From the NCBI GenBank assembly GCA_947630475.1, contig CANRHR010000007.1, positions 31,826-95,825 of the forward strand: a stretch of 64,000 nt of DNA, given 5' to 3'. The translations under genes and the position numbers were made by a program. The notes under the pieces were generated by a model, which saw only the letters and a program-made list of their open reading frames with translations, did not search any database and was not told the DNA's origin. Numbering within the stretch: position 1 is the stretch's first letter; each line of letters begins with the position of its first letter. The stretch is from an uncultured Clostridia bacterium. Lineage in GTDB: Bacteria; Bacillota; Clostridia; Lachnospirales; CAG-274. This document shows positions 16,851 to 24,938 of this stretch, in pieces.

Positions 16851-18740
16851 TTAAAGTTTTGGTATGAAGTTAAAATAATCATTAACACCGGCATCATTAT
16901 AGCAGGCTTCAATAATCCTTTTGCCTAAATCGCTTAATCCGGGCTGATCAAATTGTCTAAGCTGATCTTTGAAGAAATCTGTAAGAATTTTTGAGCCGAT
17001 ATCATATCCCTCATTGCCAACCTCTGATTGATAGTTAACCTGAAGCAAACCTTTAGGTATAACATTTCCGTCTATTTTAATTGAGTTTAAAGCATAACCG
17101 AGTATAGGGCAACGGGATTCCGCCAAAACCTCCGGGCTGAATTTGCAGCCGCCTCTTCTTGAAAGATATTCTCTGGTTGCCCACTGGCCTGAAAATCCTA
17201 CCTTATACGCACCGATATATTGGTTTGGTATAAGAATATATCTTGTTGAAGGTGTTTTTATAATTTGCTCAAGAAGAAGATTTGCCTGATCAACTTTTTT
17301 TCCTGTTGCAAATGGCCAGTAAGAGCCTACGCCTTCGCTTTTCATTCCTGATGTATTATCTATAATACTCGGGTTTTTAAAACCTCTGGGTGCAACTAAT
17401 CTCCATATCCACGCAAGCGCAGGAGGCAGAATATGGAACATACCTATAATGCCGTAGCTTGGTTTTTCTTTTGTTGTAGGAGGAGTACGCACACCGAAGC
17501 TTCTTATATCAATTTCAACGCTTCCCTCAACTATGTTGTTTTTAAATTTTCTTGGCATTATAAGCCTTGGATTTGGGCATGGCTTTCCGGGCGCATCTTC
17601 AATAGGCTCCCAAATAAGGCAGGTAGATTTTGGAACTGCATCCATATTGAGGAAAACAAGAGGTTCTTTAGGATTAAAGCAAGCCTTTTCAATATCCGGA
17701 TCGGTACCATACTCTGTTATGTGATCAACCCTCAAAAACCAACCGTCTTCAGCATCTGCTACAACAAGCTTTCCGCTGTTGTTTTGAAGTGAAGGATGTG
17801 CCAAAGCCATATCATCTGTTACAGGATGAAGCTCTGAGGTGTCGGTTATGTTAATAAGTATTTCTTCATCTGTAATTATGTTTGTGGCAAGCAGAAGTCT
17901 GCCGTCTTCCTGCCTGTGGAACTGCTCGGTCATTTCACTTTTTCCGCCGCCTGAAGCGCCTTCATGCATTATTGTAAGGCTCATTTCATAAGGAGTTACA
18001 ATTTTTACCGTTGAAGCATGAAGAGTTACCCATTTTTCCTGCTCGCCAAGATCCAAAAGTATGCTGTAAACACCTTTTTTGGCTGATGGACCGGGATAAA
18101 GATTATAAGAAAATACCTCATGCATATCATAAAGACGGTTATGAACAACAATTTGTTTTCCGTCATAGTGAGTGTGTCTAAATGGCGGTGCGGCATATAT
18201 TATTGCTTTTGGCTTGTAATAATTAGGAACATCTTTAGCCGGAATAAAGCCCTGCAGCTCTGCAAGAGCTGTTGCAAAAAATGCAGCGTTGCCCGGGATA
18301 ATTGCTATGGCCGGACAGCCTAATCTCATAGCTCCGCTTCCTGCATAAAAGGGAAGAACTATTAAAGATTCTCTGTTTTTAAGCCATTCAAGAGTTAAAG
18401 CTCTTGTTTCGTCAAAAGATTTTCCGAATTTTTCTTCGTATGTTGGCTTATCTGTCGGAAGATCATCAGCTATAACCATACTGTTGGGATCTCTTCTGCG
18501 CATAGCAGGATCGTCATAATTTACTACAATACCGTTTTTGCATCTTACAACATAGGCTTCTCTTATTGTTTTGCCGTTTACATCGTAGCTTACATCCCAT
18601 GTATCGTTATCTTTTCCGCCTAAAGCAAGATCGAAAAGCTCTTCTTTGCTGTTTGGAATAATTATTTTTGAGTTTCCTTTTTTCAGAATATTTTCCACTT
18701 CTTTAGGAAGAACCATTTTTTTTAGTGCATTATCAGTCAT
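16851..18740 (-). CDS. PEPCK-like P-loop protein, probable DUF4914 family
   Basis: A 629-residue cytosolic protein with a kinase-type P-loop, EGASGGGKSEM, at about residues 258-268, comparable in position and form to kinase-1a of phosphoenolpyruvate carboxykinase (GLSGTGKTT). Other landmarks are PFYAGSGAMRLGCPAIAIIP near residue 130, an RHTHYDGK stretch near 200, HEVFSYNLYPGPSAKKGVYS near 220, and a conserved-looking GFSGQWATREYLSRRGG near the C-terminus. I recognise it as resembling the DUF4914 family, which is uncharacterised; substrate unknown. It stands alone with a good promoter and AAGGAGG site, so is likely well expressed. It is too long and too divergent for ordinary PckA (about 530-600 residues). 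Confidence 0.7.
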   Translation of the reverse strand: MTDNALKKMVLPKEVENILKKGNSKIIIPNSKEELFDLALGGKDNDTWDVSYDVNGKTIREAYVVRCKNGIVVNYDDPAMRRRDPNSMVIADDLPTDKPTYEEKFGKSFDETRALTLEWLKNRESLIVLPFYAGSGAMRLGCPAIAIIPGNAAFFATALAELQGFIPAKDVPNYYKPKAIIYAAPPFRHTHYDGKQIVVHNRLYDMHEVFSYNLYPGPSAKKGVYSILLDLGEQEKWVTLHASTVKIVTPYEMSLTIMHEGASGGGKSEMTEQFHRQEDGRLLLATNIITDEEILINITDTSELHPVTDDMALAHPSLQNNSGKLVVADAEDGWFLRVDHITEYGTDPDIEKACFNPKEPLVFLNMDAVPKSTCLIWEPIEDAPGKPCPNPRLIMPRKFKNNIVEGSVEIDIRSFGVRTPPTTKEKPSYGIIGMFHILPPALAWIWRLVAPRGFKNPSIIDNTSGMKSEGVGSYWPFATGKKVDQANLLLEQIIKTPSTRYILIPNQYIGAYKVGFSGQWATREYLSRRGGCKFSPEVLAESRCPILGYALNSIKIDGNVIPKGLLQVNYQSEVGNEGYDIGSKILTDFFKDQLRQFDQPGLSDLGKRIIEACYNDAGVNDYFNFIPKL

Positions 18741-18868
18741 ATTAAGCCTCCTTAAAATTATATTGCAAACTTGTTCTATAAGTTGAAAAAGCTCACTAAA
18801 GAGTTATTTGTTAGGCTTTTTAACAGATTTATAGGTTAATAAGTCAGATGCCAATATAATCGAAAAAA

Positions 18869-18896
18869 ATTATATATTTTTCGAAGATAAGATCAA
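18869..18896 (-). promoter_or_regulatory. Promoter for the DUF4914-type gene, overlapped by a palindrome
   Basis: On the minus strand TTGATC (18891-18896), a 16-base spacer and TATAAT (18869-18874). The -10 lies inside the palindrome TCGAAAAA...TTTTTCGA (18860-18884), a possible operator. The leader would be about 120 bases. Confidence 0.65.
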
Positions 18897-19216
18897 TAAA
18901 AGGCTCATTTTGAAAATTTGCCTTTAATACAGGCAGCCAACAATATTTAGATTATATGAACAAGTATGAGCTGTAGCAAAATACTGATTAATATTATATA
19001 TATTTAATTTTTTAAAAATTAGAGCAATCAGCATTTCTATATCATAAAAATATATCTTATATAATTTTAACAAAAAACAGACAAAAAAACAATATAAAGT
19101 TAAAAAAATCATAATGCGTATCATTTAACCGACAAGCAAGTTTTGTTTTTATATATTAAAATTTATTTATAAAACTTGTTTAACAAAAAAAAATATGTTA
19201 AAATTATTTTATTAAT
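18897..19216. other. Gene-free AT-rich stretch
   Basis: Very AT-rich DNA between the divergent DUF4914-type and dtxR-like promoters. A 66-codon reading frame on the minus strand (18924-19124) lacks a ribosome site and looks like chance. No RNA gene recognised. Confidence 0.5.
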
Positions 19217-19384
19217 CAAGGATATTCGTATTCCGCTTACGCTACATACTCATAACGACGGCTTCTGACGAAGCCTTTATGTTAGGCGGAAACCTGCCTA
19301 ACATAAAAGTAAGTACCCCACGCCTAAAAGGCGAGGGCTTACTCAGTCGATAAACAAGACTGACACAAGCGGCTGATATCATTA
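19217..19384 (+). repeat. Intergenic repeat family A, longest copy
   Basis: Begins GGATATTCGTATTCCGCTTACG and ends GCGGCTGATATCATT, giving GATAT(T)C ends. Inside are CGACGGCTTCTGACGAAG, a TGTTAGGCGGAAACCTGCCTAACA hairpin block, a CGCCTAAAAGGCG hairpin and GGGCTTACTCAGTCGATAAA. All of these blocks recur elsewhere in the window, so this copy looks close to full length. Confidence 0.85.
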
Positions 19385-19446
19385 AAAATTATAATTTTAG
19401 ATGAAAGTATAAAATTTCAATTATTGTATTAAATTGAGGTGATTTT

Positions 19447-19830
19447 ATGAAGCTTCAGGAATCCGGTGAAAATTATCTGGAAACTATCCTTATATTAAAA
19501 AAAAGACATGGATATGTTCGCTCTATAGATATAGCAACAGAATTAGGTTTTTCAAAGCCAAGCATAAGCCGTGCCATAAGTATTTTAAAGGATTCGGGAT
19601 ATGTTGTTGTAGAGCCTACAGGCAATATTATTTTAACTGAAAAAGGGCAAAAAAGAGCTGACGATGTATATGATAAGCATATATATATATCAAAATATCT
19701 TGAAAAAAATTTAGGAATAAGCAAGGAAATTGCCGATAAAGATGCCTGCAGGATAGAACATATAATAAGCGAAGAGTCTTTTTTAAAAATGAAAGAGGCA
19801 GTAATTGAAAAAGAACAAAGCTTAAATTAA
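19447..19830 (+). CDS. DtxR/MntR-family metal-dependent transcriptional regulator
   Basis: A 127-residue repressor of the DtxR family, which senses Fe2+ or Mn2+ and represses metal-uptake genes. The start MKLQESGENYLETILILKK is typical of Clostridia members, followed by a winged helix (SIDIATELGFSKPSISRAIS, then GYVVVEPTGNIILTEKG). The C-terminal helical dimerisation and metal-binding half contains DKDACRIEHIISEESF, with the Cys, Glu and His expected of metal ligands. There is no SH3-like third domain, so it is the short MntR-like form. GAGGTG precedes the ATG. Target genes are not next to it; the metal cannot be assigned from the sequence. Confidence 0.9.
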   Translation: MKLQESGENYLETILILKKRHGYVRSIDIATELGFSKPSISRAISILKDSGYVVVEPTGNIILTEKGQKRADDVYDKHIYISKYLEKNLGISKEIADKDACRIEHIISEESFLKMKEAVIEKEQSLN

Positions 19831-19838
19831 AAAAATAA

Positions 19839-19882
19839 AACAGCGAGCTTAAAAACAAAAAAAAGCCCGCTGTTATTTTTTT
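19839..19882 (+). terminator. Terminator after the dtxR-like gene
   Basis: AACAGCGAGCTT pairs with AAGCCCGCTGTT (one mismatch) around an A-rich loop and is followed by ATTTTTTT. Confidence 0.75.
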
Positions 19883-19933
19883 ATAATGTTCGTTAGATTA
19901 GTCATTTTTTTATAATGTCCGTTAGGTTGGTCG
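19876..19933 (+). repeat. Tandem duplication of a 29-base unit
   Basis: Two adjacent 29-base units, each with TTTTTTTATAATGT followed by CGTTAG. They differ at four positions, all transitions (T/C once, A/G three times). The first unit starts in the T-run of the preceding terminator. Confidence 0.8.
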
Positions 19934-19966
19934 TTTTGATGTAATATTTATTAATTTATTAATGTG

Positions 19967-20230
19967 CTACTCACCCTGTAAAGTTTGATTGTACTTTTCC
20001 AAAACTATTGTTTGAAGCTTTTCTCTTGTTTGAGAATTTATTGGATGAGCAATATCTTTAAAATCGCCCTCTACAGTTTTTCTGCTGGGCATTGCTATGA
20101 ACAGGCCGTTTTCTCCTTCTATAATCTTTATATCATGTATAACAAATTCATCATCAAAGGTTACAGAAACAACAGCTTTCATTCTTCCTTCCTTTGTCAT
20201 TTTTCTTATTCTTACATCGGTAATTTCCAT
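19967..20230 (-). CDS. spoVG: RNA-binding regulator SpoVG
   Basis: SpoVG is a small nucleic-acid-binding regulator that influences asymmetric division in spore formers and gene expression in many Firmicutes, including non-sporulating ones. The 87-residue protein starts [10 protein letters not shown] and carries the family's [20 protein letters not shown], the [10 protein letters not shown] motif and [15 protein letters not shown]. The ATG at 20230 is chosen over an upstream codon because GGGGGT lies 7 bases before it and the family begins at MEITDV. A perfect 22-base palindrome precedes the ribosome site. It sits downstream of glgD on the same strand. Confidence 0.95.
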   Translation of the reverse strand: MEITDVRIRKMTKEGRMKAVVSVTFDDEFVIHDIKIIEGENGLFIAMPSRKTVEGDFKDIAHPINSQTREKLQTIVLEKYNQTLQGE

Positions 20231-20258
20231 AATAAGACCCCCAGTCACTATTGAATTG

Positions 20259-20280
20259 CCGGCTGTCTTAAGACAGCCGG
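20259..20280 (-). promoter_or_regulatory. Perfect 22-base palindrome in the spoVG leader
   Basis: CCGGCTGTCTT/AAGACAGCCGG, about 15 bases upstream of the spoVG ribosome site on the minus strand. No T-run follows in the minus direction, so it is unlikely to terminate the upstream glgD transcript; a leader hairpin or an operator is more likely. Read on the plus strand it is followed by TTTCCTGTTTT. Confidence 0.6.
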
Positions 20281-20457
20281 TTTCCTGTTTTATAGAGCAA
20301 TACCGCTATCCACACAAGATAAATTTAAGTGACCAATGATTAGCTAGCTATGAAGGATAAGTATATGCTTTGATTTCTTTAGATTTAACCCATTTTCTAA
20401 AGATAATAGTTGGGCTGATGCTTAAAATAATTACATAGCTTTTCGGCTTATTATTTT

Positions 20458-21573
20458 TTAAAGAACACTGCCCTTGGAAATAACCACAGGTTCATCGGGA
20501 GTACCGATTATTTTCTTTCCGTCTGAGATAGTAACCTCTTTATCTATAACAGCATTTTCGATAACGCAGTTTTTACCTATTACGCTGCTTTCCATGATAA
20601 CAGAATTTTTGATAGAGGAATTTTCTCCTGTAAATACTTTTCTGAAAAGAACTGATTTTTCAACATAGCCGTTTAAGATGCTTCCGCTTCCGACAAGAGC
20701 ATTTTTAACGCTGGCATTTGAATTATATTTTGCAGGAGGCTCGTCTTTAGGCTTAGTTTCGATAAACTGGCCTTCTTTAACGAACATATCTCTTATGTTT
20801 TTGTCAAGAAAATCCATATTAACATCTACATATGATTTTATGCTGTTAAGGGTATTCCAATAGCCGTCGTATTTATAGCCGTAAACTTTAATTTTTTTGC
20901 GATATCTTGTGATAAGATCTCTTACCAAATCATATCTGCCGTCAGGAACAATAGTTTTTAATGCTTTGATAAGGAATGTTCTCTTTACAACATATATGCC
21001 AAGAGAAGCAAGATTTGACTGAGGTTCAAGAGGCTTTTCCTCAAATTCAATCATTCTCATGTCATCGTCACACTGGAGTATTCCAAAATCATGAGGATCT
21101 TTTGTTGTTCCTGTTAAATCCTTGCATACTATTGTTATATCGGCGTCTTTTTGAATATGATAGTTAAGAACATCATGATAATCCATTTTATAAATGGCAT
21201 CGCCGCTTGCAATTATAACATAAGTTTCGTTACTTCTTTCAAGAAAGTTAATATTTTGATATATTGAATCGGCTGTTCCTCTAAACCAAGAGTTATTTTC
21301 ATTTGAAATAAATGGAGTAAAGATAAACAAACCGCCTTGTTTGCTTCCGAGATTCCACCATTTTGCAGATGAAAGATGATCATGCAAGGAGCGTGAATTA
21401 TACTGAGTTATAACCGCAATTTTATTTATATTTGAATTTGACATATTGCTTAATGTAAAATCTATAGCTCTGTAGCTGCTTCCAACAGGCATAGCAGGAA
21501 CGGCTCTTACTTTACATAATTCTTTTAATTTGGCGCTTTTTCCGCCGGCTAAAATAATACCTATTGCTTTCAT
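20458..21573 (-). CDS. glgD: Glucose-1-phosphate adenylyltransferase subunit GlgD
   Basis: GlgD is the non-catalytic or regulatory partner of GlgC in Firmicutes ADP-glucose synthesis. The 371-residue protein has a nucleotidyltransferase-like N-domain, but the catalytic GGxGxRL loop is degraded to LAGGKSAKLKELCKVRAVP, the hallmark of GlgD. FTLSNMSNSNINKIAVITQYN follows. The C-terminal left-handed beta-helix shows isoleucine-rich hexapeptides (SSIKNSVIMESSVIGKNCVI). It starts 22 bases after glgC and has a GAGGTGAGC ribosome site. Part of a glgC-glgD operon. Confidence 0.95.
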   Translation of the reverse strand: MKAIGIILAGGKSAKLKELCKVRAVPAMPVGSSYRAIDFTLSNMSNSNINKIAVITQYNSRSLHDHLSSAKWWNLGSKQGGLFIFTPFISNENNSWFRGTADSIYQNINFLERSNETYVIIASGDAIYKMDYHDVLNYHIQKDADITIVCKDLTGTTKDPHDFGILQCDDDMRMIEFEEKPLEPQSNLASLGIYVVKRTFLIKALKTIVPDGRYDLVRDLITRYRKKIKVYGYKYDGYWNTLNSIKSYVDVNMDFLDKNIRDMFVKEGQFIETKPKDEPPAKYNSNASVKNALVGSGSILNGYVEKSVLFRKVFTGENSSIKNSVIMESSVIGKNCVIENAVIDKEVTISDGKKIIGTPDEPVVISKGSVL

Positions 21574-21595
21574 AAGCTCACCTCTTTCAATATTA

Positions 21596-22870
21596 TTAAT
21601 TATCTTCCAAAACTATGGATTTTCCGCTTTCAAGCTTGGAATCTTTGTAATCTTCAGCTTTGGTACTTCCGAATATAACGCAGTTTTTGCCTATAGCTAC
21701 GTTATCGGGAATAACAGAATCGCTTCCTACCACGGTTATTCCCGTGTTATAAATTTTAGGCTTATCTTCGTTAGGAATATTTTCTCCTTCGCCCATAATA
21801 ACGTTATTTCCGATTACTGTGTTGCGGTCTATAATACATCTGTCAATAACTGCATTTTTGCCTATAACACAGTTTTCCATAATTATTGAATCTTTAACAA
21901 CGGCGCCCTCTTCAATAACAACGTTTGTGCTTATAACAGATTTTTCAACTGTGCCGTAAACTTCACAGCCCTCTGAGATAAGGCTTGTCTTAACAACCGC
22001 ATTTTCTCCTGTATACTGCGGCGGCTGATGATATGAATTTGTATAGATTTTCCAGAAATCTTCATACAAATTAAATTTAGGAACAGTTTCTATAAGCTCC
22101 ATGTTGGCTGCCCAGTAGGATTCGATTGTTCCTACATCTTTCCAATAGTCTTTAAATCTGTATGCGTAAAGAGTCATACCTTTTTCAAGCATACTCGGAA
22201 TAATGTGTTTTCCAAAATCGCTGTCGGGATGTATTTTTTCATCGTTGATGAGAGCTTCTCTAAGCTTGCTCCATGTGAATATGTATATTCCCATAGAGGC
22301 AAGGTTGCTTTTTGGATTTTCAGGTTTTTCTTCAAACTCGTAAATTTTGTCGTTTTCGTCGGCATTCATAATACCGAAACGGCTTGCTTCTTCCATAGTA
22401 ACCTCTAAAACGGCTATTGTAACGTCACAGTTGTTAGCCTTATGGAAGTCGAGCATTTTTGAATAATCCATCTTGTAGATATGATCTCCTGACAAAATAA
22501 GGACATATTCGGGATTATTGTCATCTATATAGCTGATGTTTTGAAAAATAGCGTTTGCCGTTCCTGAGTACCATTCACCCTGCTCGCCGCCTTTAACATG
22601 AGGGGCAAGGATTGTAACGCCGCCATCATTTTTATCAAGATCCCAAGGGATACCTATTCCGATATGCTGATTAAGTGATAAAGGCTGATATTGTGTTAAA
22701 ACACCGACTGTATCAACACCGGAATTAATGCAGTTGCTCATCGGGAAGTCGATAATTTTGTATTTACCGCCGAAAGCAACGGCAGGTTTAGCTTTTTTGC
22801 TGGTTAAGACGCCAAGTCTGCTGCCTTGTCCTCCTGCAAGAAGCATCGCCAACATTTCTTTTCTACGCAT
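21596..22870 (-). CDS. glgC: Glucose-1-phosphate adenylyltransferase GlgC
   Basis: GlgC makes ADP-glucose from ATP and glucose-1-phosphate, the committed step of glycogen synthesis. About 424 residues: the intact catalytic loop [33 protein letters not shown], the GTANAIFQN motif and the DHIYKMDY acidic site, then the C-terminal beta-helix with hexapeptide repeats. ATG 22870 is preferred because AGGAGG lies 7 bases before it, rather than an upstream TTG. glgD follows directly. No synthase, branching enzyme or phosphorylase lies in the window. Confidence 0.96.
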   Translation of the reverse strand: MRRKEMLAMLLAGGQGSRLGVLTSKKAKPAVAFGGKYKIIDFPMSNCINSGVDTVGVLTQYQPLSLNQHIGIGIPWDLDKNDGGVTILAPHVKGGEQGEWYSGTANAIFQNISYIDDNNPEYVLILSGDHIYKMDYSKMLDFHKANNCDVTIAVLEVTMEEASRFGIMNADENDKIYEFEEKPENPKSNLASMGIYIFTWSKLREALINDEKIHPDSDFGKHIIPSMLEKGMTLYAYRFKDYWKDVGTIESYWAANMELIETVPKFNLYEDFWKIYTNSYHQPPQYTGENAVVKTSLISEGCEVYGTVEKSVISTNVVIEEGAVVKDSIIMENCVIGKNAVIDRCIIDRNTVIGNNVIMGEGENIPNEDKPKIYNTGITVVGSDSVIPDNVAIGKNCVIFGSTKAEDYKDSKLESGKSIVLEDN

Positions 22871-23311
22871 AATATTACCTCCTAACAAAATAATTTATAT
22901 AATTAAGCATAGTCAACATAAAAAACTGCGAAATTATGATGAAAAAGCTTAACAATAATATTATATTTTATGAATATGCTTAAGTTTTAAAATAAAATTA
23001 AGATAAACATAAACAATAATATTTCCTTAGTATAATAATACCATATTTTATTGTACAATTACAATAAAATTTAACATTAAAATAAATTTTTTTTATAAAA
23101 CCTATATACAAAAATTAAATATATGAGGGTTTAATTTTATCTAAAATGTAGTATACTTATATAAAGGCTTTTTTATTATATAAAATTAAAGGAAATTAAA
23201 TAACAAGTAAGTTCCGGTATGGTATTTGGCGGATACTTACCGTTAATTTTATTTTTTTGATGGCAAACTTAGCAATAAACAAAATTATAATATGATAAGG
23301 GGTAGATAATT
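22871..23311. other. Gene-free spacer between glgC and murC
   Basis: A 441-base divergent spacer, very AT-rich. It contains a weak family A repeat fragment near 23203-23245 and a possible murC -10 TATACT at 23152-23157. No RNA gene or clear riboswitch is recognised. Confidence 0.5.
23203..23245 (+). repeat. Possible family A repeat fragment
   Basis: ACAAGTAAGTTCC and TTGGCGGATACTTACCG resemble ACAAGTAATTCCC and the GGCGGG-TACTT blocks of copies at 59062 and 58126. Weak match. Confidence 0.35.
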
Positions 23312-24676
23312 ATGACATTAAAAGAGCATAAAAATATTCATTTTATAGGCATAGGAGGAATAAGCATGTCCTCTCTTGCAGAGATACTTTTAAACGAAGG
23401 CTATAAAATAACAGGCTCTGATAGGGTAAGCTCGGATTTGACAGAATATCTTGAAAATAATGGAATAAAAGTTTACATAGGACACAGCCCCAAAAATATT
23501 TCGTCCGATACGGATTTGGTTGTATACACGGCTGCTATAGCAGAGGATAACCCTGAGCTTTTGGCGGCGGAAAAAAACAATATTACTTCAATAGAAAGAT
23601 CTGTTCTTTTGGGGCTTATGATGAAAGATTATAAAAATCCTATATGTATTGCCGGAACACATGGCAAAACAACAGTTTCATCTATGGCATCTGAAATTTA
23701 TATGGCGGCGGGAAAGAATCCTACAATAACGATAGGAGGGATTCTTCCGTCCATAGGCGGAAATTTTAAGATAGGCTCAAAAGATTATTTTATAGCTGAA
23801 AGCTGTGAATATCACGACAGCTTTTTAAAATTTTTTCCTAAAACGGGAATTATACTTAACATTGAAAAGGATCATACAGATTATTTTAAAAATATGGATC
23901 AAATGTACGATTCTTTTAAAACATTTGCTCAGCTTATACCAAGTGACGGCACATTAATAATATCAGGCTCTATACCTAAAATTGAGAAAATAACAAATTC
24001 TTTAAGCTGTAAAATAATTACCTTTGGTGATGAAAGCTGTGATTATTATCCCAAAAATATAAGTTTTGATAAAAATATTGGAGAATATGATATTTATTAT
24101 AAGGGTGAATTTAAGGGACATATAAAATTGAGCGTTCCGGGTATCCATAATGTATATAACTCTCTTTCTGCGGCAGCGGCGGCAATTAATGACAATATTG
24201 ATTTTGAGTCAATAAAAACCGCTCTTGAAAATTTTAAAGGGGTACACAGAAGATTTGAATTTAAGGGAAAGTTAAACGGCGCCGATATAATAGACGATTA
24301 TGCTCATCATCCAACGGAAATAAAAGCTACTCTTTCTGCCGCAAAAAATATGGGAAGAAGCAAAATAACAGCTGTTTTTCAGCCTCACACCTATACAAGA
24401 ACAAAAGCTCTTTTGGATGAATTTTCTATGGCTTTTGATGATGCCGATGAAATAATTGTTTTGGATATTTATGCCGCAAGGGAAAAGGATAACGGCGAAA
24501 TACATTCCAAGGATCTTGTAAAAAAATTAGAGCAGAGAGGAAAAAAGGCATTATATTTTAAGAGTTTTGATGAAGCGGAGGAATATATTTTATCAACAAT
24601 AAAAAACAATGAAATGTTGATAACTATAGGGGCAGGAGATGTTTATTTAGTAGGTGAAAAGCTTATAGAGAGATAG
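23312..24676 (+). CDS. murC: UDP-N-acetylmuramate--L-alanine ligase
   Basis: MurC adds L-alanine to UDP-MurNAc, the first step of the peptidoglycan stem peptide, in the cytosol. The 454 residues match the family: N-terminal Rossmann domain with HFIGIGGISMSSLAEIL, central ATPase with the P-loop IAGTHGKTTVSSMAS, the metal/substrate segment AESCEYHDSFL, and YAHHPTEIKATL and FQPHTYTRTKALLDEF in the last third. AAGGGG precedes the ATG. A cluster of DnaA boxes starts one base after the stop codon, followed by a strong terminator. Confidence 0.96.
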   Translation: MTLKEHKNIHFIGIGGISMSSLAEILLNEGYKITGSDRVSSDLTEYLENNGIKVYIGHSPKNISSDTDLVVYTAAIAEDNPELLAAEKNNITSIERSVLLGLMMKDYKNPICIAGTHGKTTVSSMASEIYMAAGKNPTITIGGILPSIGGNFKIGSKDYFIAESCEYHDSFLKFFPKTGIILNIEKDHTDYFKNMDQMYDSFKTFAQLIPSDGTLIISGSIPKIEKITNSLSCKIITFGDESCDYYPKNISFDKNIGEYDIYYKGEFKGHIKLSVPGIHNVYNSLSAAAAAINDNIDFESIKTALENFKGVHRRFEFKGKLNGADIIDDYAHHPTEIKATLSAAKNMGRSKITAVFQPHTYTRTKALLDEFSMAFDDADEIIVLDIYAAREKDNGEIHSKDLVKKLEQRGKKALYFKSFDEAEEYILSTIKNNEMLITIGAGDVYLVGEKLIER

Positions 24677-24706
24677 TTATCCATATTATCCACAATTTTA
24701 TCCATA
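24677..24706 (+). promoter_or_regulatory. DnaA-box cluster directly after the murC stop codon
   Basis: Three same-strand boxes within 30 bases: TTATCCATA (24677-24685), perfect TTATCCACA (24686-24694, immediately adjacent) and TTATCCATA (24698-24706). An inverted box, TATGGATAA, lies at 24864-24872 beyond the murC terminator. The 9-mers match those at oriC. Confidence 0.75.
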
Positions 24707-24765
24707 TAATATTGATAACTTAATAACAAAAGTATATGGAAATCTATAATTTTACAAAATAATGC

Positions 24766-24801
24766 AAAAGCCCTAAAAAATCACAGATTTTAGGGCTTTT
24801 T
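24766..24801 (+). terminator. Intrinsic terminator after murC
   Basis: Perfect 13-bp stem AAAAGCCCTAAAA/TTTTAGGGCTTTT, loop of 9 bases, followed by T. Confidence 0.85.
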
Positions 24802-24883
24802 GATATTAATTAAAAATATTGAAAAAAGTTATGCTCAAGTTATCAATGTTAATATGAATAATTTATGGATAACTTTATTAATA

Positions 24884-24914
24884 TATAAAAAAGCCACAGG
24901 TTTCCCTGTGGCTT
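24884..24914 (-). terminator. Terminator of the pectate-lyase gene
   Basis: On the minus strand, AAGCCACAGG/CCTGTGGCTT with a 4-base loop, followed by TTTTTTAT. Confidence 0.85.
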
Positions 24915-24938
24915 AAAAACTGTATGTTTTTATTAAGC

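Noticed and set aside
18924..19124. 66-codon reading frame on the minus strand
   Set aside because: No ribosome site, low-complexity hydrophobic product, in an AT-rich spacer where chance frames are frequent.
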